From Streptomyces sp. NBC_00443 (GTDB lineage Bacteria > Actinomycetota > Actinomycetes > Streptomycetales > Streptomycetaceae), in the NCBI RefSeq assembly GCF_036014175.1, contig NZ_CP107917.1, positions 5,332,001-5,396,000 of the forward strand: a stretch of 64,000 bases of DNA, read 5' to 3'. Shown here piece after piece: positions 55,513 through 63,462 of the stretch. The notes below the pieces were generated by a model. The model had not been told where the DNA came from. It did no database searches and saw only the letters and a list, made by a program, of their open reading frames with translations. A program made the translations under genes and the position numbers. The first letter of the stretch is position 1; the number at the start of each line of letters is the position of its first letter.

Positions 55513-56001
55513 TCAGACCGCCAGGAACGCCGCCGTCAGCAGCGCCGTCCCCGACCCCGCCATCACCCACGCCAGCCGCGTGCGCCGCAGGCCGCCCGCG
55601 ACGACGACCGAGGCCAGCAACAGCGCACCGCCCAGCGGCACCCAGGAGTACAGGATCCCCGCGGGCCCGGACCGCACGACAGAGTCACCGCCCGGCTTGA
55701 TCACGACCGTGTACGTCTGCCCCTTGCGCACGGCCACGTTCTTCTCGATGACGACGGACTTCCGCGGCTGCGACCCCGCCGAGATCGGCGTGTACGGCCC
55801 GGTGCACGAGTCCGCGCCACACCGCGTCACCTCGATCGTGCCGCTCTCCCGCCCCTTCGTGAGCATCACGTGCTGCGCGCTGCCCCACGACGCCCACACA
55901 CCCGCGATCAGGATCAGCACCGCGACCGTCCCCATCGCCGCGAGCCGCCCGAACCGCAGCGCGGCGAAAGCGCCCTGACTGGAGACAACGGCAGAAGGCA
56001 T
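55513..56001 (-). CDS. Membrane protein with extracytoplasmic domain, unknown function
   Basis: 162 residues. Three hydrophobic segments (about 22-40, 115-133 and 143-160) flank an extracytoplasmic stretch with two Cys (TRCGADSCTGPY) and a VRKGQTYTVVIKPGG beta-rich part. The N-terminus MPSAVVSSQGAF is cytoplasmic. It is convergent with ppc. No family is recognised; a DUF3592-like outside domain is possible but unproven. Confidence 0.75.
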   Translation of the reverse strand: MPSAVVSSQGAFAALRFGRLAAMGTVAVLILIAGVWASWGSAQHVMLTKGRESGTIEVTRCGADSCTGPYTPISAGSQPRKSVVIEKNVAVRKGQTYTVVIKPGGDSVVRSGPAGILYSWVPLGGALLLASVVVAGGLRRTRLAWVMAGSGTALLTAAFLAV

Positions 56002-56066
56002 GGCCGCGATCCTTGGCCATGCCCCTACTGCCGGTCAACCTGGGCCTGTTCGGGTGGGCGGACAAG

Positions 56067-56669
56067 TCAGGAGTTGTACGTGCTTTGCGCCCGCTCCAGC
56101 CCCTCGATCACCAGAGCCTCCACCGCATCCGACGCCCGGTCCACGAAGTAGTCCAGCTCCTTGCGCTCCGCCGCCGAGAAATCCTTCAGCACGAAGTCCG
56201 CGACCGGCATACGCCCCGGCGGCCGCCCGATCCCGAACCGCACCCGGTGATACTCCGAACCCATCGCCTTCGTCATCGACTTGAGCCCGTTGTGCCCGTT
56301 GTCCCCGCCACCCAGCTTCAACCGCAGCGTGCCGAAGTCGATGTCCAACTCGTCATGAACAGCGACGATATTGCCCACCGGCACCTTGTAGAAGTCCCGG
56401 AGCGCGTTCAACGGACCGCCGGAGAGATTCATGTACGACATCGGCTTCGCCACGATCACCCGCCGGTTCAACGGCCCCGGCGGCCCGATCCGCCCCTCGA
56501 CGACCTGTGCCTGAGCCCGGCCGGCCCGCTTGAACTTCCCGCCGATCCGCTCGGCCAGCAGATCCACCACCATGAACCCGACGTTGTGCCGGTTCCTGGC
56601 GTACTCCGGTCCGGGATTGCCGAGGCCGGCGATCAGCCAGGGGGCGCTCGGGTCGGTCGTCACGTCCAT
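56067..56669 (-). CDS. pth: Peptidyl-tRNA hydrolase
   Basis: 200 residues from ATG with AAGGAG upstream. It releases peptides from peptidyl-tRNA dropped by stalled ribosomes. Motifs: GLGNPGPEYARNRHNVGF (catalytic His), KPMSYMNLSG, VHDELDIDFG, GGGDNGHNGLKS. Downstream of rplY on the same strand, a conserved pairing. Confidence 0.96.
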   Translation of the reverse strand: MDVTTDPSAPWLIAGLGNPGPEYARNRHNVGFMVVDLLAERIGGKFKRAGRAQAQVVEGRIGPPGPLNRRVIVAKPMSYMNLSGGPLNALRDFYKVPVGNIVAVHDELDIDFGTLRLKLGGGDNGHNGLKSMTKAMGSEYHRVRFGIGRPPGRMPVADFVLKDFSAAERKELDYFVDRASDAVEALVIEGLERAQSTYNS

Positions 56670-56777
56670 GTCTCCTTGCTGTGCTTTCCCGGGGACAACC
56701 CCCGGACCCCAGTAGAAACGCCGGTCCGCCGGGATGACCGGCGCGGACACTGCCAGGCAAGCCTGAGTGATACACGC

Positions 56778-56843
56778 CAGCCGCTGCCCCCAGCGGGAAC
56801 AGCGGCTGACGAACCGATGACAGAGCCGAGGATCACGGCTCTG
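56778..56843 (-). terminator. Two hairpins between rplY and pth
   Basis: CAGCCGCTG/CAGCGGCTG (56778-56786 with 56800-56808) and CAGAGCCG/CGGCTCTG (56821-56828 with 56836-56843) are both perfect stems. They follow the rplY stop on the minus strand and probably attenuate or end its transcription before pth. Confidence 0.65.
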
Positions 56844-56856
56844 CCAGAGCCGATGA

Positions 56857-57456
56857 TCAGGCCTCGGCGACTTCCTCGCCCGCGGCGGCCTCTTCGCCCT
56901 CGGCGGCCTCCTCGGCCTGCGCGGCCAGGACCTGCAGGACGACAGCGTCCTCCTCGATGGCCAGCGTGGTGCCCTTCGGCAGCTTGATGTCCTTCGCCAG
57001 GATGGAGGCACCGGCCTCCAGGCCCTCGACGGACACGGTGACGGCCTCGGGGATGTGCGTGGCCTCGGTCTCGACCGGCAGCGCGTTCAGCACGTGCTCA
57101 AGCAGGTTGCCACCCGCGGCCAGCTCGCCCTCGGCGTGGACGGGGATCTCGACGGTGACCTTCTCGCCGCGCTTGACCAGCAGCAGGTCGACGTGCTCCA
57201 GGAAGCCCTTGATCGGGTCACGCTGCACGGACTTCGGAATCGCCAGCTCGTTGGCCTTGCCGTCGATGTCCAGGGCGATCAGGACGTTCGGCGTACGCAG
57301 GGCGAGCAGCAGCTCGTGACCCGGGAGGGTCAGGTGCAGCGGGTCGGTGCCGTGGCCGTACAGGACACCCGGAACCTTCGAGTCACGACGGATACGACGG
57401 GCGGCACCCTTACCGAACTCGGTGCGGGTCGCGGCAGAGATCTTGACCTCGGACAT
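56857..57456 (-). CDS. rplY: 50S ribosomal protein L25/general stress protein Ctc
   Basis: 199 residues from ATG 57456, seven bases after GAGGAG; a GTG at 57462 is in frame but too close. It is the long CTC form: an L25 domain binding 5S rRNA (EVKISAATRTEFGKGAARRIRRDSKVPGVLYG) and a C-terminal beta domain with an acidic Glu/Ala tail. Downstream of prs on the same strand, separated by a large hairpin. Confidence 0.95.
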   Translation of the reverse strand: MSEVKISAATRTEFGKGAARRIRRDSKVPGVLYGHGTDPLHLTLPGHELLLALRTPNVLIALDIDGKANELAIPKSVQRDPIKGFLEHVDLLLVKRGEKVTVEIPVHAEGELAAGGNLLEHVLNALPVETEATHIPEAVTVSVEGLEAGASILAKDIKLPKGTTLAIEEDAVVLQVLAAQAEEAAEGEEAAAGEEVAEA

Positions 57457-57558
57457 GGTCACTCCTCGTAGAACTAGAGACGGACGTGGTCACCCGGCCA
57501 CGAACGGCCTGCTACGAAGAGCGCGTCGATAACGGATCGCCGATACCTGCGCGAACAG

Positions 57559-57614
57559 GTACGGCCTCCCTCGCCGAGCAACTGGAGCAGTCTACTCGGA
57601 CAGGGAGGCCGTAC
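57559..57614 (-). terminator. Large hairpin in the prs-rplY gap
   Basis: GTACGGCCTCCCT (57559-57571) pairs perfectly with AGGGAGGCCGTAC (57602-57614), with an inner CCGAG/CTCGG stem (57574-57578, 57595-57599). It starts 12 bases after the prs stop. ACCTG/CAGGT follows as a second small stem. Terminator or attenuator; no clean U-run. Confidence 0.7.
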
Positions 57615-57626
57615 CCAAAAGGATCT

Positions 57627-58607
57627 CTACTGCTCGTCGAACAGGCTCGTCACCGAACCGTCCTCGAACACCTCACGCACCGCACTCGCGATCGTCGGCG
57701 CGATCGACAGCACCGTCAGCTTGTCCAGGTCCCGGGCCAGCTCGCCCGGCGTCGGCAGCGTGTTCGTGAACACGAACTCGCCCACCCGCGAGTTCTTCAG
57801 CCGGTCCGCCGCCGGACCCGAGAGCACACCGTGCGTCGCCGTCACGATGACGTCCTCGGCGCCGTGCGCGAACAGCGCGTCAGCCGCGGCACAGATCGTC
57901 CCACCGGTGTCGATCATGTCGTCGACCAGCACACACACCCGGCCCTTGACCTCACCCACGACCTCGTGGACGGTCACCTGGTTAGCCACGTCCTTGTCGC
58001 GACGCTTGTGCACGATCGCGAGCGGCGCACCCAGCCGGTCGCACCACCGGTCGGCCACCCGCACACGCCCCGCGTCGGGAGACACGACCGTCAGCTTCTC
58101 CCGGTCCACCTTCCTGCCCACGTAGTCCGCGAGAAGCGGCAGGGCGAAGAGGTGGTCGACAGGGCCGTCGAAGAAGCCCTGGATCTGGTCCGTGTGCAGA
58201 TCCACGGTCAGGATGCGGTCCGCACCCGCCGTCTTCATCAGATCCGCGATCAGGCGCGCCGAAATCGGTTCCCGCCCACGGTGCTTCTTGTCCTGACGTG
58301 CGTAACCGTAGAACGGCACAATCACGGTGATGGAGCGCGCCGACGCACGCTTCAGCGCGTCGATCATGATCAGCTGCTCCATGATCCACTGATTGATCGG
58401 AGCCGTGTGGCTCTGGATCACATAGCAGTCCGCACCACGCGCCGACTCCTGATAGCGGACGTAGATCTCACCGTTCGCGAAGTCGAAGGCCTTGGTCGGG
58501 ACAACCCCGACACCCAACTGCTGGGCGACCTCCTCGGCAAGCTCGGGGTGGGCGCGGCCGGAGAAGAACATCAGCTTCTTCTCGCCGGTCGTCTTGATCC
58601 CGGTCAC
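57627..58607 (-). CDS. prs: Ribose-phosphate pyrophosphokinase (PRPP synthetase)
   Basis: 326 residues from GTG with GAGGAG upstream. It makes PRPP from ribose-5-phosphate and ATP for nucleotides, His and Trp. Motifs: FANGEIYVRYQES, YGYARQDKKHRGREPISA, DLHTDQIQGFF, and the PRPP loop VLVDDMIDTGGT. Downstream of glmU on the same strand (133-base gap). Confidence 0.97.
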   Translation of the reverse strand: MTGIKTTGEKKLMFFSGRAHPELAEEVAQQLGVGVVPTKAFDFANGEIYVRYQESARGADCYVIQSHTAPINQWIMEQLIMIDALKRASARSITVIVPFYGYARQDKKHRGREPISARLIADLMKTAGADRILTVDLHTDQIQGFFDGPVDHLFALPLLADYVGRKVDREKLTVVSPDAGRVRVADRWCDRLGAPLAIVHKRRDKDVANQVTVHEVVGEVKGRVCVLVDDMIDTGGTICAAADALFAHGAEDVIVTATHGVLSGPAADRLKNSRVGEFVFTNTLPTPGELARDLDKLTVLSIAPTIASAVREVFEDGSVTSLFDEQ

Positions 58608-58740
58608 AGCACTGTCTCCTCAGAGGTGTCTCAGCTGCCTGTAGAGCGACCTCGGCTGGGCATGGTGGAGGCCGTCTCAGCTGGTGGGGTGCGGGTGTGC
58701 ACTTATCACGGTACGCCGTGTTTGACGCACCTGTTTCCGG

Positions 58741-60189
58741 TCAGCCCTCGCCGTCCTCCTGGCGAGACGCCGCCTCAGCCGCCTTCGCGGCCGCACTGCC
58801 CGGACGCTTGCGGGCCACCCAACCCTCGATATTCCGCTGCTGACCGCGGGCCACGGCCAGCGAACCGGGCGGCACGTCCTTCGTGATCACCGACCCGGCC
58901 GCCGTATAGGCACCGTCCCCGACCGTGACAGGCGCCACAAACATGTTGTCCGAGCCGGTACGGCAGTGCGAGCCGACCGTCGTGTGGTGTTTGTCCTGTC
59001 CGTCATAGTTCACGAAGACACTCGCGGCACCGATGTTCGTGTACTCGCCGATCGTCGCGTCACCGACGTAGGAGAGGTGAGGCACCTTCGTCCCCTCACC
59101 GATCGACGCGTTCTTCGTCTCGACGTAGGTACCGATCTTGCCCTTCGCGCCCAGTCGCGTCCCCGGCCGCAGATACGCGAACGGTCCCACCGTCGCGTTC
59201 GCGCCCACATGCGCGCCCTCGGCCACCGTGTTGTCCACACGGGCACCCGCGTCGACACGCGTGTCCTTCAGCCGGCTGTTGGGGCCGACCTCCGCGCCCT
59301 CGCCGAGATGGGTGGACCCCTGCAACTGCGTACCCGGCAGGACGACGGCATCCTGCTCGAACGTGACGGTCACATCGACCCAGGTCGTAGCCGGGTCCAC
59401 GACGGTGACGCCGGCGAGCATCGCGTCGGTCAGCAACCGGTCGTTGAGAATCCGACGGGCCTCGGACAGCTGCACACGGTTGTTGATCCCGGCGATCTCA
59501 CGGTGATCGACCGCCACGGAGGCGCCGACCCGGTGACCGGCCTCGCGCAGGATCCCGAGCACGTCGGTCAGGTACTCCTCGCCCTGCGAGTTGTCCGTAC
59601 GGACCTTCCCGAGGGCATCGGCCAGCAGCTGTCCGTCGAACGCGAACACACCCGAGTTGATCTCCCGGATCGTCCGCTGCGACTCACTCGCGTCCTTGTG
59701 CTCCACGATGGCCGTCACCGCACCTGAGGCGCCGTCGCGCACGATCCGCCCGTACCCGGTCGCGTCCGGGACCTCGGCGGTCAGCACCGTCACGGCGTTG
59801 CCGTCGGCGGAGTGGGTGGCGGCGAGGTGGGTCAGGGTCTCGCCGGTCAGCAGGGGAGTGTCGCCGCAGACGACCACCACGGTCCCGTCGACGGTCCCGC
59901 CGAGCTCCTCCAGGGCCATCCGTACGGCGTGCCCGGTGCCGTTCTGCTCCGCCTGTACGGCGGTGCGTACGCCGGGGTCGATCTCACCGAGGTGCGCGGA
60001 GACCTTCTCGCGGGCGTGCCCCACGACCACGACCAGGTTCTCGGGCTGCAACTCACGCGCGGCGGCGAGCACATGACCCACGAGGCTGCGTCCGCAGATC
60101 TCGTGCAGGACCTTCGGTGTGGCCGACTTCATACGGGTGCCCTCACCCGCTGCGAGAACGACGACGGCTGCCGGGCGAATGGCGCTCAC
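58741..60189 (-). CDS. glmU: Bifunctional UDP-GlcNAc pyrophosphorylase / GlcN-1-P acetyltransferase
   Basis: 482 residues when started at GTG 60189 (MSAIRPAAVVVLAAGEGTRMKS); the frame runs upstream to 60255 without family similarity. The N-terminal uridylyltransferase has LAAGEGTRMKSATPKVLH, GDTPLL and NSGVFAFD; the C-terminal left-handed beta-helix has hexapeptide repeats and KNASIGEGTKVPHLSYVGD. It makes UDP-GlcNAc for peptidoglycan. The Ala/Lys-rich C-terminal end is actinobacterial. Confidence 0.96.
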   Translation of the reverse strand: MSAIRPAAVVVLAAGEGTRMKSATPKVLHEICGRSLVGHVLAAARELQPENLVVVVGHAREKVSAHLGEIDPGVRTAVQAEQNGTGHAVRMALEELGGTVDGTVVVVCGDTPLLTGETLTHLAATHSADGNAVTVLTAEVPDATGYGRIVRDGASGAVTAIVEHKDASESQRTIREINSGVFAFDGQLLADALGKVRTDNSQGEEYLTDVLGILREAGHRVGASVAVDHREIAGINNRVQLSEARRILNDRLLTDAMLAGVTVVDPATTWVDVTVTFEQDAVVLPGTQLQGSTHLGEGAEVGPNSRLKDTRVDAGARVDNTVAEGAHVGANATVGPFAYLRPGTRLGAKGKIGTYVETKNASIGEGTKVPHLSYVGDATIGEYTNIGAASVFVNYDGQDKHHTTVGSHCRTGSDNMFVAPVTVGDGAYTAAGSVITKDVPPGSLAVARGQQRNIEGWVARKRPGSAAAKAAEAASRQEDGEG

Positions 60190-60308
60190 GGGATGCCCTT
60201 CGGCTGTGGAGGGGGGTGACATCCGCAGGATACCGGGGTGTTTCGTGGGGGACATGGGAGCGGGCCCTGACTGAGCTGTCAGCAGTCAGGGCCCGAACCG
60301 GGTATGTG

Positions 60309-60380
60309 CTCCCCCGCCAGGACTCGAACCCGGACAGATGGCACCAAAAGCCACAGTGCTGCCAATTACACCACGGGGGA
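60309..60380 (-). tRNA. tRNA-Gln (anticodon TTG)
   Basis: 72-base cloverleaf: acceptor TCCCCCG pairs with CGGGGGA, D arm GGTGTAATTGGCA, anticodon stem GTGGC/GCCAT with loop TTTTGGT (anticodon TTG, reads CAA), and T arm GGGTTCGAGTCC. The 3' CCA is not encoded. It lies between glmU and the divergent kinase gene. Confidence 0.95.
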
Positions 60381-60633
60381 ATTAACTCGACCGGACCGGA
60401 CATTTGGTCGGGCCGCCGAGTCGGCACCCAACACTATGCCGTACCGGGCGCCTTCCACGCGACGGTACAGATCGGCACGGCGAGCGCCGGCGCTCTCGGG
60501 CCTGCTCCTGCGTCCTGCTTCGCAGTTCGAGGGATATCGGGTTGTTTCGCTTACGGCCGGTCACGGAGTGTGGTGTAGGCCAGTCCACAAAAGTCGCCGG
60601 AAAACCACGGCTGCCCGCCCGTAGGCTGGAGGC

Positions 60634-61986
60634 ATGACCATGACGGGGGAAGAGCAGGCCGGGGAACCGCCACCGGGGGCGGGGCCATGGTGGTGGGGCA
60701 GGTTTCGCAGTGCCGTGCTGGACGTGAGTCTGGCCGTCGTGTCCGCGCTGGAGTGCGGAGCGGAGGGGGTTCGGTTCGCGCGGGATGCCGGGATTCCGGT
60801 GGCCGCGGGGGTGGTGTTCGGGGTTCTGGCGGGGTCAGTGCTCCTGGTGCGGCGCCGGTGGCCGATAGCGGTCGTGCTCGTGTCGATCGCCGTCCTGCCC
60901 GCCCAGATGGGCATCCTGCTGGGCATCGTCGGCCTCTACACCCTGGCCGCGACCGAGCTGCCGCGGCGGATCATCGCGTCGCTCGCGGGGATGTCGTTCG
61001 TCGGGACGCTGATCGTGACGTTCGTGTGGGTGCGCCAGGACGTGGCGCGGGGGAATCTGACCTTCGGGGACTGGGTGATTCCGTTCGCCTCCGTCACCAC
61101 AGCTCTCGGTGTGACGGCGCCTCCGCTGCTGCTCGGGCTGTATGTGGGCGCCCGGCGGCGGCTGATGGAGAGCCTGCGGGAGCGGGCGGACAGTCTCGAG
61201 CGGGAGCTTCAGCTGCTCGCGGAGCGCGCGGAGGAGCGTGCCGAGTGGGCGCGCAACGAGGAGCGGACGCGGATCGCGCGGGAGATGCATGACGTCGTCG
61301 CACATCGGGTGAGCCTGATGGTGGTGCATGCGGCGGCGCTCCAGGCCGTGGCGCGGAAGGACCCCGAGAAGGCCGTGAAGAACGCCGCGCTCGTGGGGGA
61401 CATGGGGCGGCAGGCGTTGACCGAGTTGCGGGAGATGCTCGGGGTGCTGCGCAGTGGGGCCGCCGCGCGGCAGCCTTCGGAGGTGGACCGGCCTGTGGGG
61501 GCTGCCGTACCGCTGGCCGCGGTGGGAGTTGCTGCCGCTGCGGCGGCCGATCGGGGGCGTGGTGTCGGCGGGGACGACGGCGGCGCCGAGGGGCCTTGCC
61601 TGTCGGAGTTGGACGAGCTGATCGGGCAGTCGGCCGCGGCGGGGATGGTGGTGGACCTGTCGGTGGAGGGGGACTCGCGGGCGTATGCGCCGGAGATCGA
61701 GCAGACGGCGTTCCGGGTGGTGCAGGAGGCGTTGACGAACGTCCACAAGCATGCGGCGGGCGCGAAGACGCATGTACGGCTCGCGCATCGGGTGTCGGAG
61801 ATCGCGATGCAGGTGGAGAACGAACCGCCGCCGGAGCTGTCGTCGGCGTCGCTGGCAGGGCTGCCGTCGGGGGGTAACGGCCTGGTGGGGATGAAGGAGC
61901 GGGTCGTGGCGCTGGGCGGGGTGTTTGTGTCGGGGCCGACGGATGCCGGGGGTTTCCGGGTGTCGGCGGTGATTCCGGCGGCGTAG
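60634..61986 (+). CDS. Two-component sensor histidine kinase (HisKA_3/NarL-type)
   Basis: 450 residues from ATG with GGAGG upstream. Five to six membrane helices in the first ~175 residues (no large extracytoplasmic domain) are followed by a coiled linker (ERADSLERELQLLAERAEERAEW). Next comes the dimerisation/phosphoacceptor helix with EMHDVVAHRVSLMVVHA (His), a Gly/Ala-rich insertion, and a HATPase domain (EALTNVHKHA, GGNGLVGMKERV). It is an orphan here: no response-regulator gene adjoins it, though LuxR-type regulators lie elsewhere in the window. Confidence 0.9.
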   Translation: MTMTGEEQAGEPPPGAGPWWWGRFRSAVLDVSLAVVSALECGAEGVRFARDAGIPVAAGVVFGVLAGSVLLVRRRWPIAVVLVSIAVLPAQMGILLGIVGLYTLAATELPRRIIASLAGMSFVGTLIVTFVWVRQDVARGNLTFGDWVIPFASVTTALGVTAPPLLLGLYVGARRRLMESLRERADSLERELQLLAERAEERAEWARNEERTRIAREMHDVVAHRVSLMVVHAAALQAVARKDPEKAVKNAALVGDMGRQALTELREMLGVLRSGAAARQPSEVDRPVGAAVPLAAVGVAAAAAADRGRGVGGDDGGAEGPCLSELDELIGQSAAAGMVVDLSVEGDSRAYAPEIEQTAFRVVQEALTNVHKHAAGAKTHVRLAHRVSEIAMQVENEPPPELSSASLAGLPSGGNGLVGMKERVVALGGVFVSGPTDAGGFRVSAVIPAA

Positions 61987-62045
61987 CCGCAGTCCACGGT
62001 CGCTGGGCCGGTGTCCGTGTTGCCGTTGCGGCCGTTTCTCGTGTG

Positions 62046-62540
62046 TCAGCCCGCTGTGAGCCGTGCCGGTTCTATGCCGGCGACGAGGCCGGCGAGGGCC
62101 TGGTCGATGTCGGGGCCGAGGTACCAGTCGCCGGTGTGGTCGAGGGCGTAGATGCGGCCTTCGGTGTCGATGGCGAGGAGGGACTCGGTGTCGGTTTCGG
62201 CGCCGAGGGGGCAGACCTCGGTGTCGAGGGCGCGGCCGAGGTCGCCGAGGGTGCGGGCCATGTGCAGGCCGTGGAGCGGGTCGAAGTGGAGGGTGGCGGG
62301 GGCGACCTGGCGGCCCGGGCCGGTGGGTGCGAGGTGCAGGCCGCCGAATTCGGCCCAGGCTTCTACGGCGGCGGGGAAAACGGCGTGGCGGTGGCCGGCG
62401 GGTGAGGTGTGTTCGCGCAGGGAGTCTGCCCAGATCTCCGCTTGCTTGATGTCCCAGCGTCCGGGTTGCCAGCCGGCGGCGCGCAGGGCGGCGTCGACAG
62501 GGACGGGAAAGCGGGTGGTGGAGGTGCGGTCGGTGTGCAT
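62046..62540 (-). CDS. SUKH-3-type immunity protein
   Basis: 164 residues from ATG with GAAGGGCAG upstream. The sequence pattern (DAALRAAGWQPGRWD, WADSLREH, PAAVEAWAEFGGLHLAPTGPGR, LLAIDTEGRIYALDHTGDWYLGPDIDQALAGLV) matches SUKH-3, a branch of the SMI1/KNR4 (SUKH) superfamily known as immunity proteins against nucleic-acid-degrading toxins. Cytoplasmic. It lies 90 bases downstream of a YwqJ-type deaminase on the same strand, the classic toxin/immunity arrangement. Confidence 0.85.
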   Translation of the reverse strand: MHTDRTSTTRFPVPVDAALRAAGWQPGRWDIKQAEIWADSLREHTSPAGHRHAVFPAAVEAWAEFGGLHLAPTGPGRQVAPATLHFDPLHGLHMARTLGDLGRALDTEVCPLGAETDTESLLAIDTEGRIYALDHTGDWYLGPDIDQALAGLVAGIEPARLTAG

Positions 62541-62630
62541 CTGCCCTTCGTTCGTCGGTGCCTATGGGATGTGCAGGATGTGCGGGGTATGTGCGGTGGG
62601 GGTGGGTCGGCGGTCCGTGGCGGGGTGAGG

Positions 62631-63146
62631 TCAGCCGTCTGCCGCTGCCGGGTCGACGATGCGGACGCCGAAGTGGGCGCTGAGGGCGGTGCAGGCGCGG
62701 CAGGGGGTGGCGAAGCTGCCGTGCAGGGGGTCACCGTCCTCGCGGATGCGGCGGGCGGTGAGCTTGGCCTGCTTGAGGGCTTTGCGGGCTTCGCCGTTGG
62801 TCATGGGTTTGCGGGCGGAGCGTTTGCTGCGGGTGGCGTCGGCTGCGGCGATGTGGCGTGAGATGAGGATGGTCTCGGCGCAGCGGCCGGTGAAGCGGTC
62901 GCGTTGGCCGCTGGTGAGGGTGTCGAGGAAGTCCTGGACGAGGTGGTGAAGCGCGGGGGGCTGGTCGCCGCGGGCGGCGGTGCCGGTGAGGGTTTCGCCG
63001 CGGACGGAGAGGGCGGCGGCGACGGTGGGGAGTATGCCGTCACGGCGGTGGCGGAGGGCGGGCGCGTGGGGGTTTTCGGTGGCGCTCCAGCCGATGCGGG
63101 GGTCGCCGGACCTCGCGGCGGGTTGGCCTGTCTGCGTCGCGTTCAT
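62631..63146 (-). CDS. YwqJ-family putative deaminase (toxin-like)
   Basis: 171 residues from ATG, with GAGGGGATGAG upstream. It shows the zinc-deaminase signature of the YwqJ family: a CAE motif in GRCAETILISRH (C89-E91) and a PCxxC motif in TPCRACTALSAHFGV (C149, C152). Family members occur as C-terminal toxin domains of secreted polymorphic toxins. This one is free-standing, has no obvious signal peptide and is followed by a SUKH-3 immunity gene. It may deaminate nucleic acid or nucleotide; substrate unknown. Confidence 0.83.
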   Translation of the reverse strand: MNATQTGQPAARSGDPRIGWSATENPHAPALRHRRDGILPTVAAALSVRGETLTGTAARGDQPPALHHLVQDFLDTLTSGQRDRFTGRCAETILISRHIAAADATRSKRSARKPMTNGEARKALKQAKLTARRIREDGDPLHGSFATPCRACTALSAHFGVRIVDPAAADG

Positions 63147-63462
63147 GTTCTCATCCCCTCCCGAGCATCCCCCGGGCATGCTCTCGGACGTCACAGAGTG
63201 CCAAATGGCGTGGCGGGTGCGGAAGCTGGGGCGTCGCGACACGCCCAGGTTTGGGCGGGCTGTCACGGCAGGGTGACGGCTGGTCACGGAAGCGGAGGGG
63301 GTCACAACCGGCGCCGGTGACCGGTGTCGTCGTACCGCATAGGCTGTCGGCACCGCTTTCCATGCAGTGACGCGTGGATGGGGACGAGACAGCTGATACG
63401 GGGCGTTGTGACCGAGAGTGGTCATGGCGGACCGTATCTGAACGCCGCAGGGGGCAACCGCC
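63147..63462. other. 316-base divergent promoter region of the toxin/immunity island
   Basis: It contains an imperfect inverted repeat GAGCAT/ATGCTC (63163-63168 and 63178-63183) close to the deaminase start, and a candidate promoter at 63317-63345 for the rightward gene. I see no small gene with a convincing ribosome site. Confidence 0.55.
63317..63345 (+). promoter_or_regulatory. Candidate promoter of the WHH nuclease-like gene
   Basis: GTGACC (63317-63322), 17 bases, TAGGCT (63340-63345). It resembles housekeeping promoters and lies about 118 bases before the ATG at 63463. Confidence 0.45.
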
